Of a stretch of 39,937 nucleotides of DNA, positions 30,160 to 39,937 are shown in pieces. Position 1 is the stretch's first letter; each line of letters opens with the position of its first letter. Under the pieces are notes generated by a model. That model did no database searches. It was given only the letters and a program-made list of their open reading frames with translations, and had not been told where the DNA came from. Source of the DNA: a bacterium (lineage in GTDB: Bacteria; Bacillota_I; Bacilli_A; Mycoplasmatales; Mycoplasmoidaceae); NCBI GenBank assembly GCA_017448105.1, contig JAFSMC010000007.1:1-39937 (forward strand), given 5' to 3'. Position numbers and translations under genes: made by a program.

Positions 30160-31549
30160 AATTGATATCTTATCTAAAATTGCTACTTTTGCCTTTGAAG
30201 GCAAAAGGATAGATCAACAAATTATTAATCAAATAGTTTTAGACCTTTGTCCAGGTCCAAAAGCTAAGTATTATGGTGATCTAGAAACTGAAAGAACGAT
30301 TATTACCAAAATTATCAGTATTTTGCTAGATAGTAAGAATGAAAATATCATTCATGTTATTAAAGAAGCTTGTAATCGCTGTCCTGACGATGGTTACTTT
30401 ATTTCTAAAAGTTGTCAAGGCTGTGTTGCTCACAAATGTCAATGTGCTTGTCCTAAACAAGCTATTACAATTGGTCATGATGGTAAAGCGTTAATAGATA
30501 AATCTAAGTGTATTAATTGTGGTTTATGTGCCAAGGCTTGTCCATTTAATGCAATTATTAATCGTCAACGTCCATGTTTATCAGCATGTGCTATTAAAAC
30601 TATGGGCATGGATCAAGGAAAATATGCTCAAATTAACAAAAATAACTGTGTTAATTGTGGAGCATGTTTAAATGCTTGTCCTTTTGATGCCATTATTGAC
30701 AGTTCTCAAATAGTTGATGTTATCAATTTATTAGTAAATAAAGTAAAAAACCAAAAAGTTTATGCAATTATTGCTCCAGCTATTGCTAGTCAAATTCCAG
30801 GAGTATCTATTTCACAATTTGCTGCAGCAATAAAAGGATTAGGTTTTGATGTTGTAGCTGAAGCAGCTATTGGTGCAGATATGGTGGCAACTAATGAATC
30901 TAAAGAACTAGTAGAAAAGAAGTTACTAACTTCTTCATGTTGTCCAGCTTTTGTTAAATATGTTAAAAAATTTCATCCAAGTTTAATTAATAACATTTCA
31001 CATAATTTAAGTCCAATGGCGGCTTTAGGTCAATATATTTGCTCACAAAATCCTAATGCTGTTTGTGTGTTTATTGGGCCATGTACTGCCAAAAAAATGG
31101 AATCTCAATGAGAAACTGTCAAAAAATATGTTCCATTTAGTCTTACATTTGTAGAACTAATAGCTATGCTACAAGCTAAGAATATTGATCTATTTAAGGC
31201 ACAATCAACAGATTTATATACTGGTAGCTATTTTGGCCGTATATTTGCTAGATGTGGAGGACTATCAGAAGCAGTAGTACAAGCTCTAAAAGAACAAAAT
31301 ATCAATGATTTTGTTGTTAATGGAGTAGCTTGTTCAGGTTTAAATGAATGTGCCAGAGTAGTAACTGAAATTGAACAAAAGAAATCAGATAAGAATTTTG
31401 TTGAAGGAATGTGTTGTGTTGGTGGTTGCATTGGTGGTGCTGGAAGTTTAACTCACAATGCTGCAACTAAATTTTCAATTAATATTGCTGCAAAAACAAG
31501 CGATAGTCAAACTATTAAACAATCATTAGAAAAGAATGTTAAAAAATAA
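30125..31549 (+). CDS. monomeric [FeFe] hydrogenase, group B type
   Basis: 474 residues. All three H-cluster signatures are complete: TSSCCPAF (proton-relay Cys272, ligand Cys273), IGPCTAKK (Cys320) and EGMCCVGGCIGG (Cys431, Cys435). TSCCPA in place of TSCCPGW is typical of group B enzymes. The N-terminal half has a Cys-rich region (97-109) and two 4Fe-4S motifs, CINCGLCAKACP at 129-140 and CVNCGACLNACP at 175-186. It should make H2 from reduced ferredoxin, or consume or sense it. Active enzyme needs the HydE, HydF and HydG maturases, which are not in this window. Overlap with pflA shows it is co-expressed with formate production. One TGA-Trp at 329. Confidence 0.92.
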
Positions 31550-31556
31550 TTAAAAA

Positions 31557-32447
31557 TTATTTTTGATTAAAATTACTACCACTAATATATTTTTCAAAGT
31601 TATTAATTCGTAATTGTTGACCAATTTGTTTATATCTCTCTAGATTAAGAGACTTTTTAACAAAAGTATCAATTGTTAGGTTATCAAACAAATGAGTTTT
31701 TAAAGTTGCTAGTTTGTAACACAAATTTGCTTGTTTTTTACATTCAATAAATTTTTGCTTTTGTGATGGCGCTAATTCATCTAAATGTTGATAAATGTTA
31801 TTAATAGTTTGATATTTTTTTAATAAGTTGCTTGCTGTTTTAGGGCCAATGCCTTTAATTCCATTATAGTTATCTGATCCATCACCAATAATAGCTTTGT
31901 AATCAACAATTTGGCTTGGTTGTAAATCAAAAAATAGTTGTGAGAAGTTTTCAAAGGTATAAACTTGTGTAGTCGAGATACCTGTTTTAAACAAATGTAA
32001 ACTTGTTAAAGCATTAACAAGTTGTAATAAGTCTTTATCAGAGGTATAAACATCAACACTAATATTTTGTTGGTTCATAATTTTACAGAAACTGCCAACA
32101 AGATCATCAGCTTCAAAGCCTTCCATTGAATAACAATAAATACCCATAGCTTCTAAAGCACTTCTTATTCAAGGGATTTGGACTAGTAAATCATCAGGTG
32201 TTTTTTGTCTTTTTGCTTTATAGTCTTCAAAAAATTCATTACGAAAAGTCTTTTTGTAATGATCAAAAGCAAAAAACACATAATCATATGTGGTTGTATG
32301 GAGCAATTTACTCATCATTTGAATAACTAGTCTTAATGCATTAGAAGGTACTAGATTATTTTGATGATAAAAGTTTAACATTGATTGTGTTGCATAAAAA
32401 CAACGATATATTAATGAATTTCCATCAATCACTAATGCTTTTTTCAT
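31557..32447 (-). CDS. 5'-3' exonuclease (PolI N-terminal domain type)
   Basis: 296 residues, a stand-alone exonuclease as in other mycoplasmas that lack the polymerase part of PolA. Motifs: LVIDGNSLIYRCFYA, EADDLVGSF, YTSDKDLLQLV, and the helix-hairpin-helix GDGSDNYNGIKGIGPKTA. It removes RNA primers and flaps. ATG at 32447 with Shine-Dalgarno AGGTGG, which overlaps the end of dnaE; an upstream GTG in frame is less likely. Its 3' end faces the hydrogenase gene 7 bases away without an evident terminator. Confidence 0.92.
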
Positions 32448-32448
32448 A

Positions 32449-35373
32449 TTAACCACCTATATCTACTTTTATTTTCTCATCAATAGAGACAATTTTTAGA
32501 TTTTGTGAAGATTTAGAAATTGTTAATAATAAAAAATTGTTATCAGTTAAGAATTGACCATTTGGTGATTGTAAAACATTGTTAAAAGCCATAACACTAG
32601 AAACAATTGCTGATTCATCATCACAACTGATTCATGCCATATTAACATTGTTTTTAGTTTTGACTTTTCTAACTTTTAGTATTCTAACTAAAACTTGATA
32701 AGTTTTAAGATCACTTGGATTATTAACAATACTAGCTAAGTTGTTTTGATTTCATTGTTTATTTTTTTGTTTAATATTTACAATTGGATGTTGACTAAAA
32801 CTAATACCAATTAGTGATAATTGATCCATATTGTCTTGGTCAGTAGTTTTAGAGGTAGTAGGAATAGTTTTAATACTAATTTGTTTTAGTTGACCATATT
32901 TCTTGGTATATGTTTTTAATGAAACATAAATACCTTCTAGGTTTTGTAATAAAGTTATTCTATTTGGTATTTCCTTAGTAAACAGTTGATCAAAGCAACC
33001 AGCTTTAGTAAGAATTTCTAAAGTGTTAACACCAATGCCATTTTTTGCAAGAATAGTAATAATATCAATGATATTATTAAATTTATCTTGATGGTTTTTT
33101 CTAGCAGTAATAATTTTTTTAATTGTTTCTATCCCAATCCCTTTAATAGCTAAAAAGCCAAAGTTTATTTTGCCTTTGCAAATACTAAAATCAAATGAAG
33201 AATTAGTTATTGATGGTTGCACAACAATAATTCCATGTTTTTTAGCCTCAGAAATATATTGGTTGATTTTACTAAATAAACCATTGTTATATGTTAGTAA
33301 GCAAGTAAAAAATTCTAATGGATAGAAGCATTTTAAATAAGCCATTTGATAACTAATAGTTGAATAAGCATAAGAGTGACTGTGGTTAAAACCATAGAAA
33401 GCAAATTTAAAGACATAGTTAAAGATTTTTTCAGCATCTTCTTTAGTATATTTATTTTTAATAGCAGCTTGAATAAATTGTTTTTGTATGTCAACAAGTT
33501 TATCAACATTCTTTTTACTAATTGCTCTTCTAAATAAATCTGCTTGTGATAATGAGTAGTTAGCTACTTCTTGAACGATTTGGATCACTTGTTCTTGATA
33601 GATAATAATTCCAAAAGTGCTTTCAAGAATTGGTTTGATCTTTTGGTTAATGTAATTAATCATTTGAGGATATTTTTTATTTTCTAAATAAGCAGGGATG
33701 TTTTCTTGTGGACCCGGTCTAAATAAAGCCGAAGCAATTGAAATATCTTCAATTGTTTTGGGTTTAATTTTGACTACTACCTTAGTCATACCATAACCTT
33801 CAAGTTGAAAGATTCCTAAAGTTTCACCTTTTTGTAACATATTAAAAACTTTTGAATCATCTAGAGGGATTTTATCTATATCAACTTTCTTATGTTGATG
33901 CTTTTCTATTAAGTTAAGACAATCAGAAATGATGGATAAATTCACTAATCCTAAAATATCCATTTTAATTAATCCATTCATTTCTAGATATTCCATAGAA
34001 TATTGAGTAGTTAAAGTTTGTTCTGCAGATAAAGTGGTAGGGATTACTTCACATAATGGTTTATCTGAAATAACTACTCCAGCAGCGTGAACACCAATTT
34101 GTCTTGGCAAACCTAATAAATACCTTGCCAGACTAAATAATTGTTTATATGAATCAACAAGAGTTTTAATTTTCTTATTGTTTTTAATTTCATTGTCTAA
34201 ATCAATTTCAGCTTCTACAGTTAAACTCTTACAGATTAAATTTACTATTTTTAGATCTATATCTAAAATCCTAGCAATATCTCTAATGGCTGTTTTGATC
34301 TTGATTTTTTGGAAAGTAATAATGTGGGCTACACGATTATTGCCATATTTCTTAAATAAATAATCTACTACTTCATTACGACGATTATCCATAAAGTCAA
34401 CATCAATATCTGGCATAGTAGTTCTAACGCTATTTAAAAAACGTTCAAAAACTAAGTTATTTTTAATTGGATCTATATTAGTAATATTTAAAACATAACT
34501 TACCAATGAACCAGCAGCTGAACCACGGCCTGGACCAACCATAATTTTGTTTTTTTTGGCAAAATTAACATAGTCTTGCACGACTAAAAAATAATCATCA
34601 AAATTCATTTGATGTATTATTTTTAATTCATATTCAATACGTTCAAGATATTGTTTTGGGACTTTATCACCTATTTTAGCAATTAAACCTTGTTTACATT
34701 TTTCTTTTAGTAATTTAAATGAGTCTTGTTTGTCATCAAACTTAACAAAATGGTGAGTTTTGTTAAGAGGGATTTTTAAATTAACTAAATTAATAAGTTT
34801 TTCCAAGTTTGCTAATTGATTTTGACTAAAAAGCTGTTCTGCTTCTTTTTCAGTAAGCAGATATTTAGTCATAATTTTTTTGTTATCTGTTACTTCATGA
34901 AACATTTTGTCTTGTTGGATAGCTAATAGAGCTTTATATTTTTTATAGTCTTCTTTTTTAGCAAAGAAGGCTTCATGAAAAGCAAGATCAACAAAATTAA
35001 ATTTATGTTTTAATTGGTAATCATTAATATTTTCAGCAACCAAAATTAAATCATCATTAAGTAAATATTGTCATTTACCATCTGGTTGTTGAGCAAGAAA
35101 GGAAGAAATTTTACATAGTTGTTGGTAACCGCTATAATTTTTAGCAATTAAGTATATTTCTTTGCCTTTTTCATTAACACTTATTCCAACTATTGGTTGT
35201 AATGAGTGCTGTATAGCTTTATGATAAAACTCCATTACTCCATACATGACAGTTTTATCAATAAGACAGACATGTTTTTGTTTGTTTTCTAAAGCAAATA
35301 AAATAATTTCATCAATTGATATTGATGAAAGCATTATGGAATAATATGATCTAGTTGCTAAGTTAACAAACAT
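32449..35373 (-). CDS. dnaE: DNA polymerase III alpha subunit, DnaE type
   Basis: 974 residues with TGA-Trp codons. The polymerase core is clear: GPGRGSAAGSLVSYVLNIT, MPDIDVDF (two catalytic Asp), FNHSHSYAYSTISYQMAYLK and GIIIYQEQVIQI; the HhH region follows. The C-terminal OB-like part ends KIKVDIGG. At the N-terminus the PHP metal site is lost: where active PHP domains have HLHVHSEYS, this has NLATRSYYS. A proofreading PHP activity is therefore unlikely. It is smaller than full bacterial DnaE (~1100-1160). The stop is one base before the start of the exonuclease gene, so they are coupled. Confidence 0.93.
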
Positions 35374-35379
35374 CAAAAA

Positions 35380-35592
35380 CTATTTTTTTTCTTTAATAAT
35401 TTTTTTGATTAACTTCATTATCTTTGTATCATTTTCTTCATAATTTAAACGATAAAGAAGTTCATCAATAGTCATTTGACGTAGTTCTTGCTCAATTTTA
35501 GCAATATCTTCAACTTTTAAATCTTCAATTGAGATTTGCGAAGTTGGAGTAAGTTTAATTCTTTCAATATCTTGACTATTTTTTCTTGACAT
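35380..35592 (-). CDS. small conserved-looking hypothetical protein
   Basis: 70 residues, highly charged and helical, MSRKNSQDIERIK to LIKKIIKEKK. It has no Trp and no recognisable domain. It lies between nrnA (15-base gap) and dnaE (6-base gap), with an AAAGGA-type Shine-Dalgarno, so I believe it is expressed with dnaE. A role in replication is only suggested by its place. Confidence 0.7.
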   Translation of the reverse strand: MSRKNSQDIERIKLTPTSQISIEDLKVEDIAKIEQELRQMTIDELLYRLNYEENDTKIMKLIKKIIKEKK

Positions 35593-35607
35593 GCTCTTTT
35601 ATCCTTT

Positions 35608-36594
35608 CTAATATGTATTTTTGTATTTTTGAATATTACTATTTAAGTATTTTTTAATATCTTTATTGATAGTTTTAAATTCATGATGTTTATCAATAGT
35701 AAATCCGGCTGCTAAAATGTGCCCGCCACCATGGTATTTAATGGCAATTTGATTAATCGGCAAACTTTTACTTCTTAATGAACCCTTTCATTTCTTGGCC
35801 ACTTCGTCATAATAGAAAGCTAACCAAATTTTAATCCCTTTTAAGTTGTTTAAAACATGAACCATTGACATACGACCCACAATTTTATATTTAGTAAACA
35901 AGTTTTTGGGAATTTTTACTCATGCAAAACCTAACTTTTCATCAAATTTTGCCAAGTTTAGAACTTTAGCAGAGAAAAGAGCATAATTAATTGATTTTTG
36001 GTAAACAATGTTGTGGATTTTAGATCTATTACAACCTAGTTCATATAGTTTACTAACAATACAATAAGTTGAAGGCAAAACACTATCATAAAGCATCCTA
36101 TTAGTATCAGTAATAATACCAGCATATAAATAGTTACAAACTGGTGGAGTGACACATTTTGGGTCTCAACTAAGTAATCATTCAGCAATCATTTGACAAG
36201 TAGCAGGGTATTTAGGATCTATCCATTCATAGTCAGCAAATACTTCAGTGTGTGGGTGGTGATCTATTCTTGCTAATTCATGACAGAAGTTATGTCTTTG
36301 TGATCATACACGAGCAGAGTTAGAAGTATCAAAAATAATTCCAAAACTGTTAGTTAAAAAAGAGTTTGGAACATAAGTTCGATCAATAAAAAATAAATCA
36401 TTAAAAAAGAAGGAGTCTAAGTTATCAAGACCAACAATTTTAATGTTTTTATTAGGTCATTTATTTTGCAAAAAGAATTTCATAGCATAAGCACAACCTA
36501 AAGCATCTAAATCAGGTGTTTCATGAAAAAAAATAGCAATATTGTTGTTTTTTTCAATCTTTTGTGTAATAACTTCTAAACACTTACTAGTCAT
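35608..36594 (-). CDS. nrnA: DHH-family nanoRNase/pAp phosphatase
   Basis: 328 residues with TGA-Trp codons. DHH motifs: FFHETPDLDALG (His24, Asp28, Asp30), FDTSNSARV, IDHHPHTEVF, and a DHHA1 end with KYHGGGHILAAGF. NrnA-type proteins degrade very short RNAs and pAp; some act on cyclic dinucleotide products (pApA). A TATAAT-type box at about 36624 and AGGT upstream of the ATG mark a possible promoter and weak Shine-Dalgarno. It lies 56 bases after thiI. Confidence 0.9.
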
Positions 36595-36650
36595 ATATTT
36601 AGTACCTATATGAATATGCTATCTATTATAAATAATCAAAAAATATATTA

Positions 36651-37859
36651 CTAAAATTTGCTTTCAATAGTAATTTTTTTGTTTTTTAAGTCAATAGTTC
36701 TTTCAAAAAGACTATTTATTAGAAGTAATTTATTTTCTAAGTATTGGGTTTTTTTAATAGTTGGCTTAGTAATTGGATGGGCCGGGACAAATAAACTACA
36801 TGCATCTGGATAAGGTAAGATAGATGTTTCATAAGTATTAATTTTCTTTGCAATAGCAATGATTTCATTTTTATCAAAAATTAATAAGGGCCTTAAAACA
36901 CTTATGTTTTGATCTAAAACATTAGATATCGTATTAATACTTTCAATGGTTTGGCTAGCTACCTGTCCTAATGATTCACCAGTTGCTATAGCATCATAAT
37001 GGTATTTAAGAGCTAAAGCTTGAGCAATTCTAAAAAAATATCTTCTCATAATAGTTATCTGATAACTATGATCAAGAATATGGGCTATTTCATGTTGAAT
37101 TTCAGTAAAATGGCAAAAATATAGCAAACTTTTTTCTAATTTTTGGTTTAATGTGACTATTTTAATTAATTTTTTAACTTTATTTATTAGTTTTTTTGAT
37201 GTATGAGGTGGAGAAATAAAGGTTAAAAAGTCTACTTGGAAACCTTTTTTCATTAGTAAATGAGCAGCGACTGGCGAATCTATTCCACCAGAAAGTAATA
37301 ATAAAACTTTACCACTGATTCCGATTGGAAAACCACCTAATCCAGAAATTTTGTTAAAATAAACAATAAATCCATTAGTTAATATTTCAACATTAATTTT
37401 TAATTGTGGCTGGTGAATATCTACATAAAGATTTTTGCAGTTGTCTAAGACAAAACTACCCAAGTCTTTACTAAAATCCATTGAGTTAGTTGTATATTTC
37501 TTATCATGTCTTTTAGTTAAGACTTTAAATGATGTTTTCTTTTTATTTTTTATCTTTTTCTTTAGAAAACTTTGTAGCATTTTCAAGTTACGTGGTAATA
37601 AATAAGCTTCAATAATTAAACCAATCCCAGGAACCAATTTTAGGATGTCAATAATTTGCTGATATTTCCTATTTGAAAAGTTTGAAATGATAATGCAATC
37701 ATATTGACATTTAATTTCAAGTTTTTTAAAAGTTTGTAAGCTAGTTTTAATGTTTTTTAAAAGACAATTAGTAAAATCTCAACGATTTTTGCCTTTTAAA
37801 ACCAGTTCGCCAAATTTAATATAAATTATTTTTACATGTTTATTTGTTCTTTGAACCAT
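36651..37859 (-). CDS. thiI: tRNA 4-thiouridine sulfurtransferase
   Basis: 402 residues. N-terminal ferredoxin-like and THUMP domains (MVQRTNKHVKIIYIKFGELVLKG pattern, cut here in description), then the PP-loop SGGIDSPVAAHLLMKKG and, further on, ATGESLGQVASQT and PDACSLFVP, the Gram-positive ThiI end without a rhodanese domain. It makes s4U8 in tRNA. The start at 37859 gives the expected family N-terminus; it overlaps the end of the upstream gene by 28 bases. Confidence 0.93.
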
Positions 37860-38680
37860 AATTTATCGCTTTCATTCATGATTGGTGAAATGCCACCAAC
37901 TACATACTTATTGTATCATTCTTTAGCTTTTTCCACTTCTTTAGCAAATTTAGCTAAATTAACACTGAAGTCACATAGTTTTACTTCGTGTTCTTCAATG
38001 TTAAAATTATCAGGATTTAAATAATCATTAGGATATAGTCAAGTAATAGCAAACACGCCTTTAGAGATGTTACGTAAGTAAAGATATAAACCTAATTGAT
38101 ATTGATATTCAGGATTAATAACTAAATCATTAGTATGTTGGTTAAATCAAGATAGATATTTCTTTTTTGGTTCTTTAATTATTGGTAAACCGTTGATATC
38201 TTTTTTCATTTTCAATGAACCATTAACTTTTTCATAGGCTAAGCCATCATATGAACTAGTTTTAATTTCTAACATAGGTTGATTATTTGAATAATCAACA
38301 TTACCTAAATGGTTAATTGGTTCACCATCGGGGATTCCTCCAAAAATGTCATTATCTTTAAAGATATCTCAATTAACTTTCTTTGGGTCATAAACTTTGA
38401 AATTGAGATTTAGTTTATCAGTAACATATTGTCTAATTTTAGGTTCTATTACTTGACCAGCATTAGCTATGATTAGATCCATTTCTTCTCTATAAATACC
38501 AACAATAACTGTTCAAATTTTAAATGGAGAACAATACTTATTTTTAGCTAAAACACTAGCAAAACGTGAACCAGTTATTTTTTTAAATTTTTTGCTATTG
38601 TTTGCAAGATATTCTTTAGATAAAATAACTTGGTTGTTTTGCAAAAAAAAATCAGAATTTATTTTTTTTAAAAATGGCAT
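37832..38680 (-). CDS. predicted PD-(D/E)XK nuclease (YqaJ-like)
   Basis: 282 residues with mostly TGA-Trp. The centre carries GGIPDGEP followed by QPMLEIKTSS, the PD...ExK layout of the restriction-enzyme-like fold, and it resembles YqaJ/lambda-exonuclease-type nucleases and a conserved mollicute protein group. A role in DNA repair or recombination is inferred. It overlaps the thiI start by 28 bases and starts 1 base after the stop of a frameshifted small gene, so the three form one unit. Confidence 0.7.
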
Positions 38681-38681
38681 G

Positions 38682-38872
38682 TTAATTATTTAAGTCCTTT
38701 GATTCTGTTAAGATTTTATTAACAAGTTTTTTCAAAAACATTTGTTTTAGTAATAGGGCATAAAAATTATGTTGTTGACTATCATTAGATCAATCATTAG
38801 TTGATATTTTTGAAAAAAATATTTTTATTTCTCATTATCTAATTTTGCTTCTTTTCTTTTGTTATCATCCAT
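38682..38872 (-). pseudogene. small gene with a frameshift
   Basis: The first frame reads MDDNKRKEAKLDNEK and stops. In the next frame the text continues as IFFSKISTNDWSNDSQQH, then NFYALLLKQMFLKK, and stops just 1 base before the next gene. Total length is 191 bases, one base short of 64 codons. The break falls in an A-run/T-run (about 38810-38830). The tight coupling with the next gene suggests a real small protein of about 63 residues that is now broken, is read by frameshifting, or is affected by a sequence error. I do not recognise the family. Confidence 0.5.
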
Positions 38873-39311
38873 TATATATAGGTTATTAGTATACTTAAAT
38901 TTATTTCTTAGTCCTATTTTATTTTCGTTTAAAATGAATCAAAAATAAGACTGTTTTTGCATTATAAGTTAACAAAATAGAATATCATTTAGAAAAGTTT
39001 AGAAAAATATTTCTTTGATTTTTATTTCAATATTTTTCTTGGTTTGTTTGCACAGCTATTCAAAAAATTTCAAACTATAAGCAACTAAAAGAAAATTATC
39101 TCTAAGGATAAGTAATATTTATTTACTGTTTAGTGTAATTAAATGAGATAACAATCTAATAAAATTTTTAAAAAAAATAATCTTGATTATTTATTAATTG
39201 AGTTATTATAGACACAGAAGAATGATATATGCATAAAAGAGTTAAATCATATATCATTTCAGCCATTAAATCTTTAGGAACTTATTTTGATACGTTTATA
39301 AAGTGATTTTA
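38873..39311. other. gene-poor region
   Basis: 439 bases. A TATACT at 38888-38893 (minus strand) may be the -10 of the small gene. A 47-codon open stretch on the plus strand (ending KISNYKQLKENYL near 39101) and a second at 39232 (MHKRVKSYIISAIKSLGTYF) could be remnants of old genes, but neither has support. The rest shows nothing but A/T-rich sequence, apart from one hairpin at 39221-39258. Confidence 0.4.
39221..39258. terminator. 11-bp hairpin after the Big_2 protein
   Basis: Perfect stem AATGATATATG and its complement around a 16-base loop, about 55 bases after the stop of the right-edge gene. There is no T-run, so it may be a weak terminator or an mRNA 3' stabiliser. Confidence 0.4.
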
Positions 39312-39937
39312 TTATCTTATAAGGATCGTGATTCCGGCTGAAAAAGTTTTACCTGTATTTTTTTCTTCAATTTTTAGTTCAATTCGTACAACTCCATTTC
39401 TTAAGAAATTAACTACTCCATTTTTATCAACTGTAGCAATATTAGGATTACTTGAGGTTCAAGTTACATTGTATTCAGATGTAACATCTGCAGGCTCTAC
39501 CACAGGCAATAATTTCAAAGATGTGCCAGGTACAAAATCATCATCAGAATACATACTACTATCAGATAAAACTATAGTTTCACCATCAACAACTCTTCCT
39601 AACGCAACACTTTTAATGTATGACAAAACCACAATCTTACAAGTAGCTTGGTATCCACCATCTTCAGTTGTCACAGTAATAGTTGCTATACCTTCTTTAA
39701 CCGCCGTAACTACACCATTTTCATCAACTGTTGCAACACCAGGATTACCTGATTCTCAAATTAAATTTTTATTTGTTGCATTTTCTGGTGTTATAGTTGC
39801 AACTAATTGTTCTCTTTGGCCTTCAAATAGTTCTAATTGATTTCTATCTAAATCAACACTTTGAACAGGTATTACAACGTAAACTTTACAACTATCTATG
39901 TACCCGCCATCTTCAGTTGTCACAGTAATAGTTGCTA
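39312..39937 (-). CDS. C-terminus of a surface protein with Ig-like (Big_2) repeats, cut by window edge
   Basis: About 208 residues are visible. They contain at least two Ig-like repeats of ~83 residues, with the repeated end ATITVTTEDGGY at the edge and again at about 39660-39690, and the Big_2 pattern NPGVATVDENGVVTAV and SNPNIATVDKNGVVNFL. The last repeat is more diverged and ends TGKTFSAGITILIR. Such domains make stalks of surface proteins, often with BspA-type LRRs. The N-terminus lies beyond the window, so anchoring is unknown. Confidence 0.8.

Noticed and set aside
39232-39311. Possible transposase N-terminal remnant (MHKRVKSYIISAIKSLGTYF)
   Set aside because: Too short, no partner fragment, no terminal inverted repeats; similarity to IS1634-type starts is only an impression.
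39328-39840. 170-codon open frame on the plus strand at the right edge
   Set aside because: It is the reverse of the Big_2 repeat gene on the minus strand, which has clear domain patterns.

Overview
The window is a Mollicutes chromosome segment. TGA is read as tryptophan in nearly every gene: dnaE, gatA, pflB, lysS and others are intact only if TGA is a sense codon. The DNA is strongly A/T-rich, the genes are tightly packed, and the set (RNase J, LemA, DUF2779, ThiI, NrnA, stand-alone 5'-3' exonuclease, GatCAB, tmRNA with an ALA-ending tag) is typical of mycoplasmas. A pyruvate formate-lyase system, a monomeric [FeFe] hydrogenase and a 2[4Fe-4S] ferredoxin suggest a fermentative anaerobe. BspA-type leucine-rich-repeat and Ig-like surface proteins suggest a host- or protist-associated life. 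An anaerobic, mucosa- or protist-associated lineage of the Malacoplasma girerdii kind would fit, but this is inference and no species is claimed.

Layout. (1) 1-15127, almost all on the minus strand: a lipoprotein start at the left edge. Then, in transcription order from 9870 down to 262, lemA, a two-TM LemA partner, coaE, dnaB, dnaI, lysS, a degenerate AsnA-like gene and a DUF2779 nuclease. To the right lie pncB, def-rnj, a PHP phosphatase and ferredoxin. One small plus-strand gene, an HPr-like protein without the phospho-acceptor histidine, sits between def and the phosphatase. (2) 15227-23474, plus strand: a fossil of pncB, then a T-box riboswitch with an apparent Asn (AAC) specifier driving aspS-gatC-gatA-gatB, then an 857-residue BspA-like lipoprotein. 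(3) 23590-26146, minus strand: a three-gene island (GIY-YIG nuclease, DUF7662 protein, YSG-repeat protein) written only with TGG for Trp, and therefore probably a recent arrival from a standard-code donor, next to the tmRNA gene ssrA. (4) 26253-31549, plus strand: a membrane protein, then the overlapping pflB-pflA-hydrogenase operon behind a 23-bp perfect palindrome. (5) 31557-39937, minus strand: thiI with an upstream predicted nuclease and a frameshifted small gene, nrnA, a small conserved-looking protein, dnaE and its neighbouring 5'-3' exonuclease, and at the right edge the C-terminus of a Big_2-like surface protein.

How the parts fit. The T-box, a possibly non-discriminating AspRS and GatCAB form a coherent circuit for making Asn-tRNA(Asn) by transamidation in response to uncharged tRNA(Asn). 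PflB/PflA would make acetyl-CoA and formate. The hydrogenase and ferredoxin would dispose of electrons as H2. CoaE and PncB supply CoA and NAD precursors. dnaB-dnaI and dnaE-exonuclease are two replication clusters. Several genes have a TATAAT-like box only 7-8 bases before the ATG and no Shine-Dalgarno sequence, which suggests leaderless mRNAs; others (pflB, rnj, dnaB, lemA, ferredoxin) have clear Shine-Dalgarno sequences.
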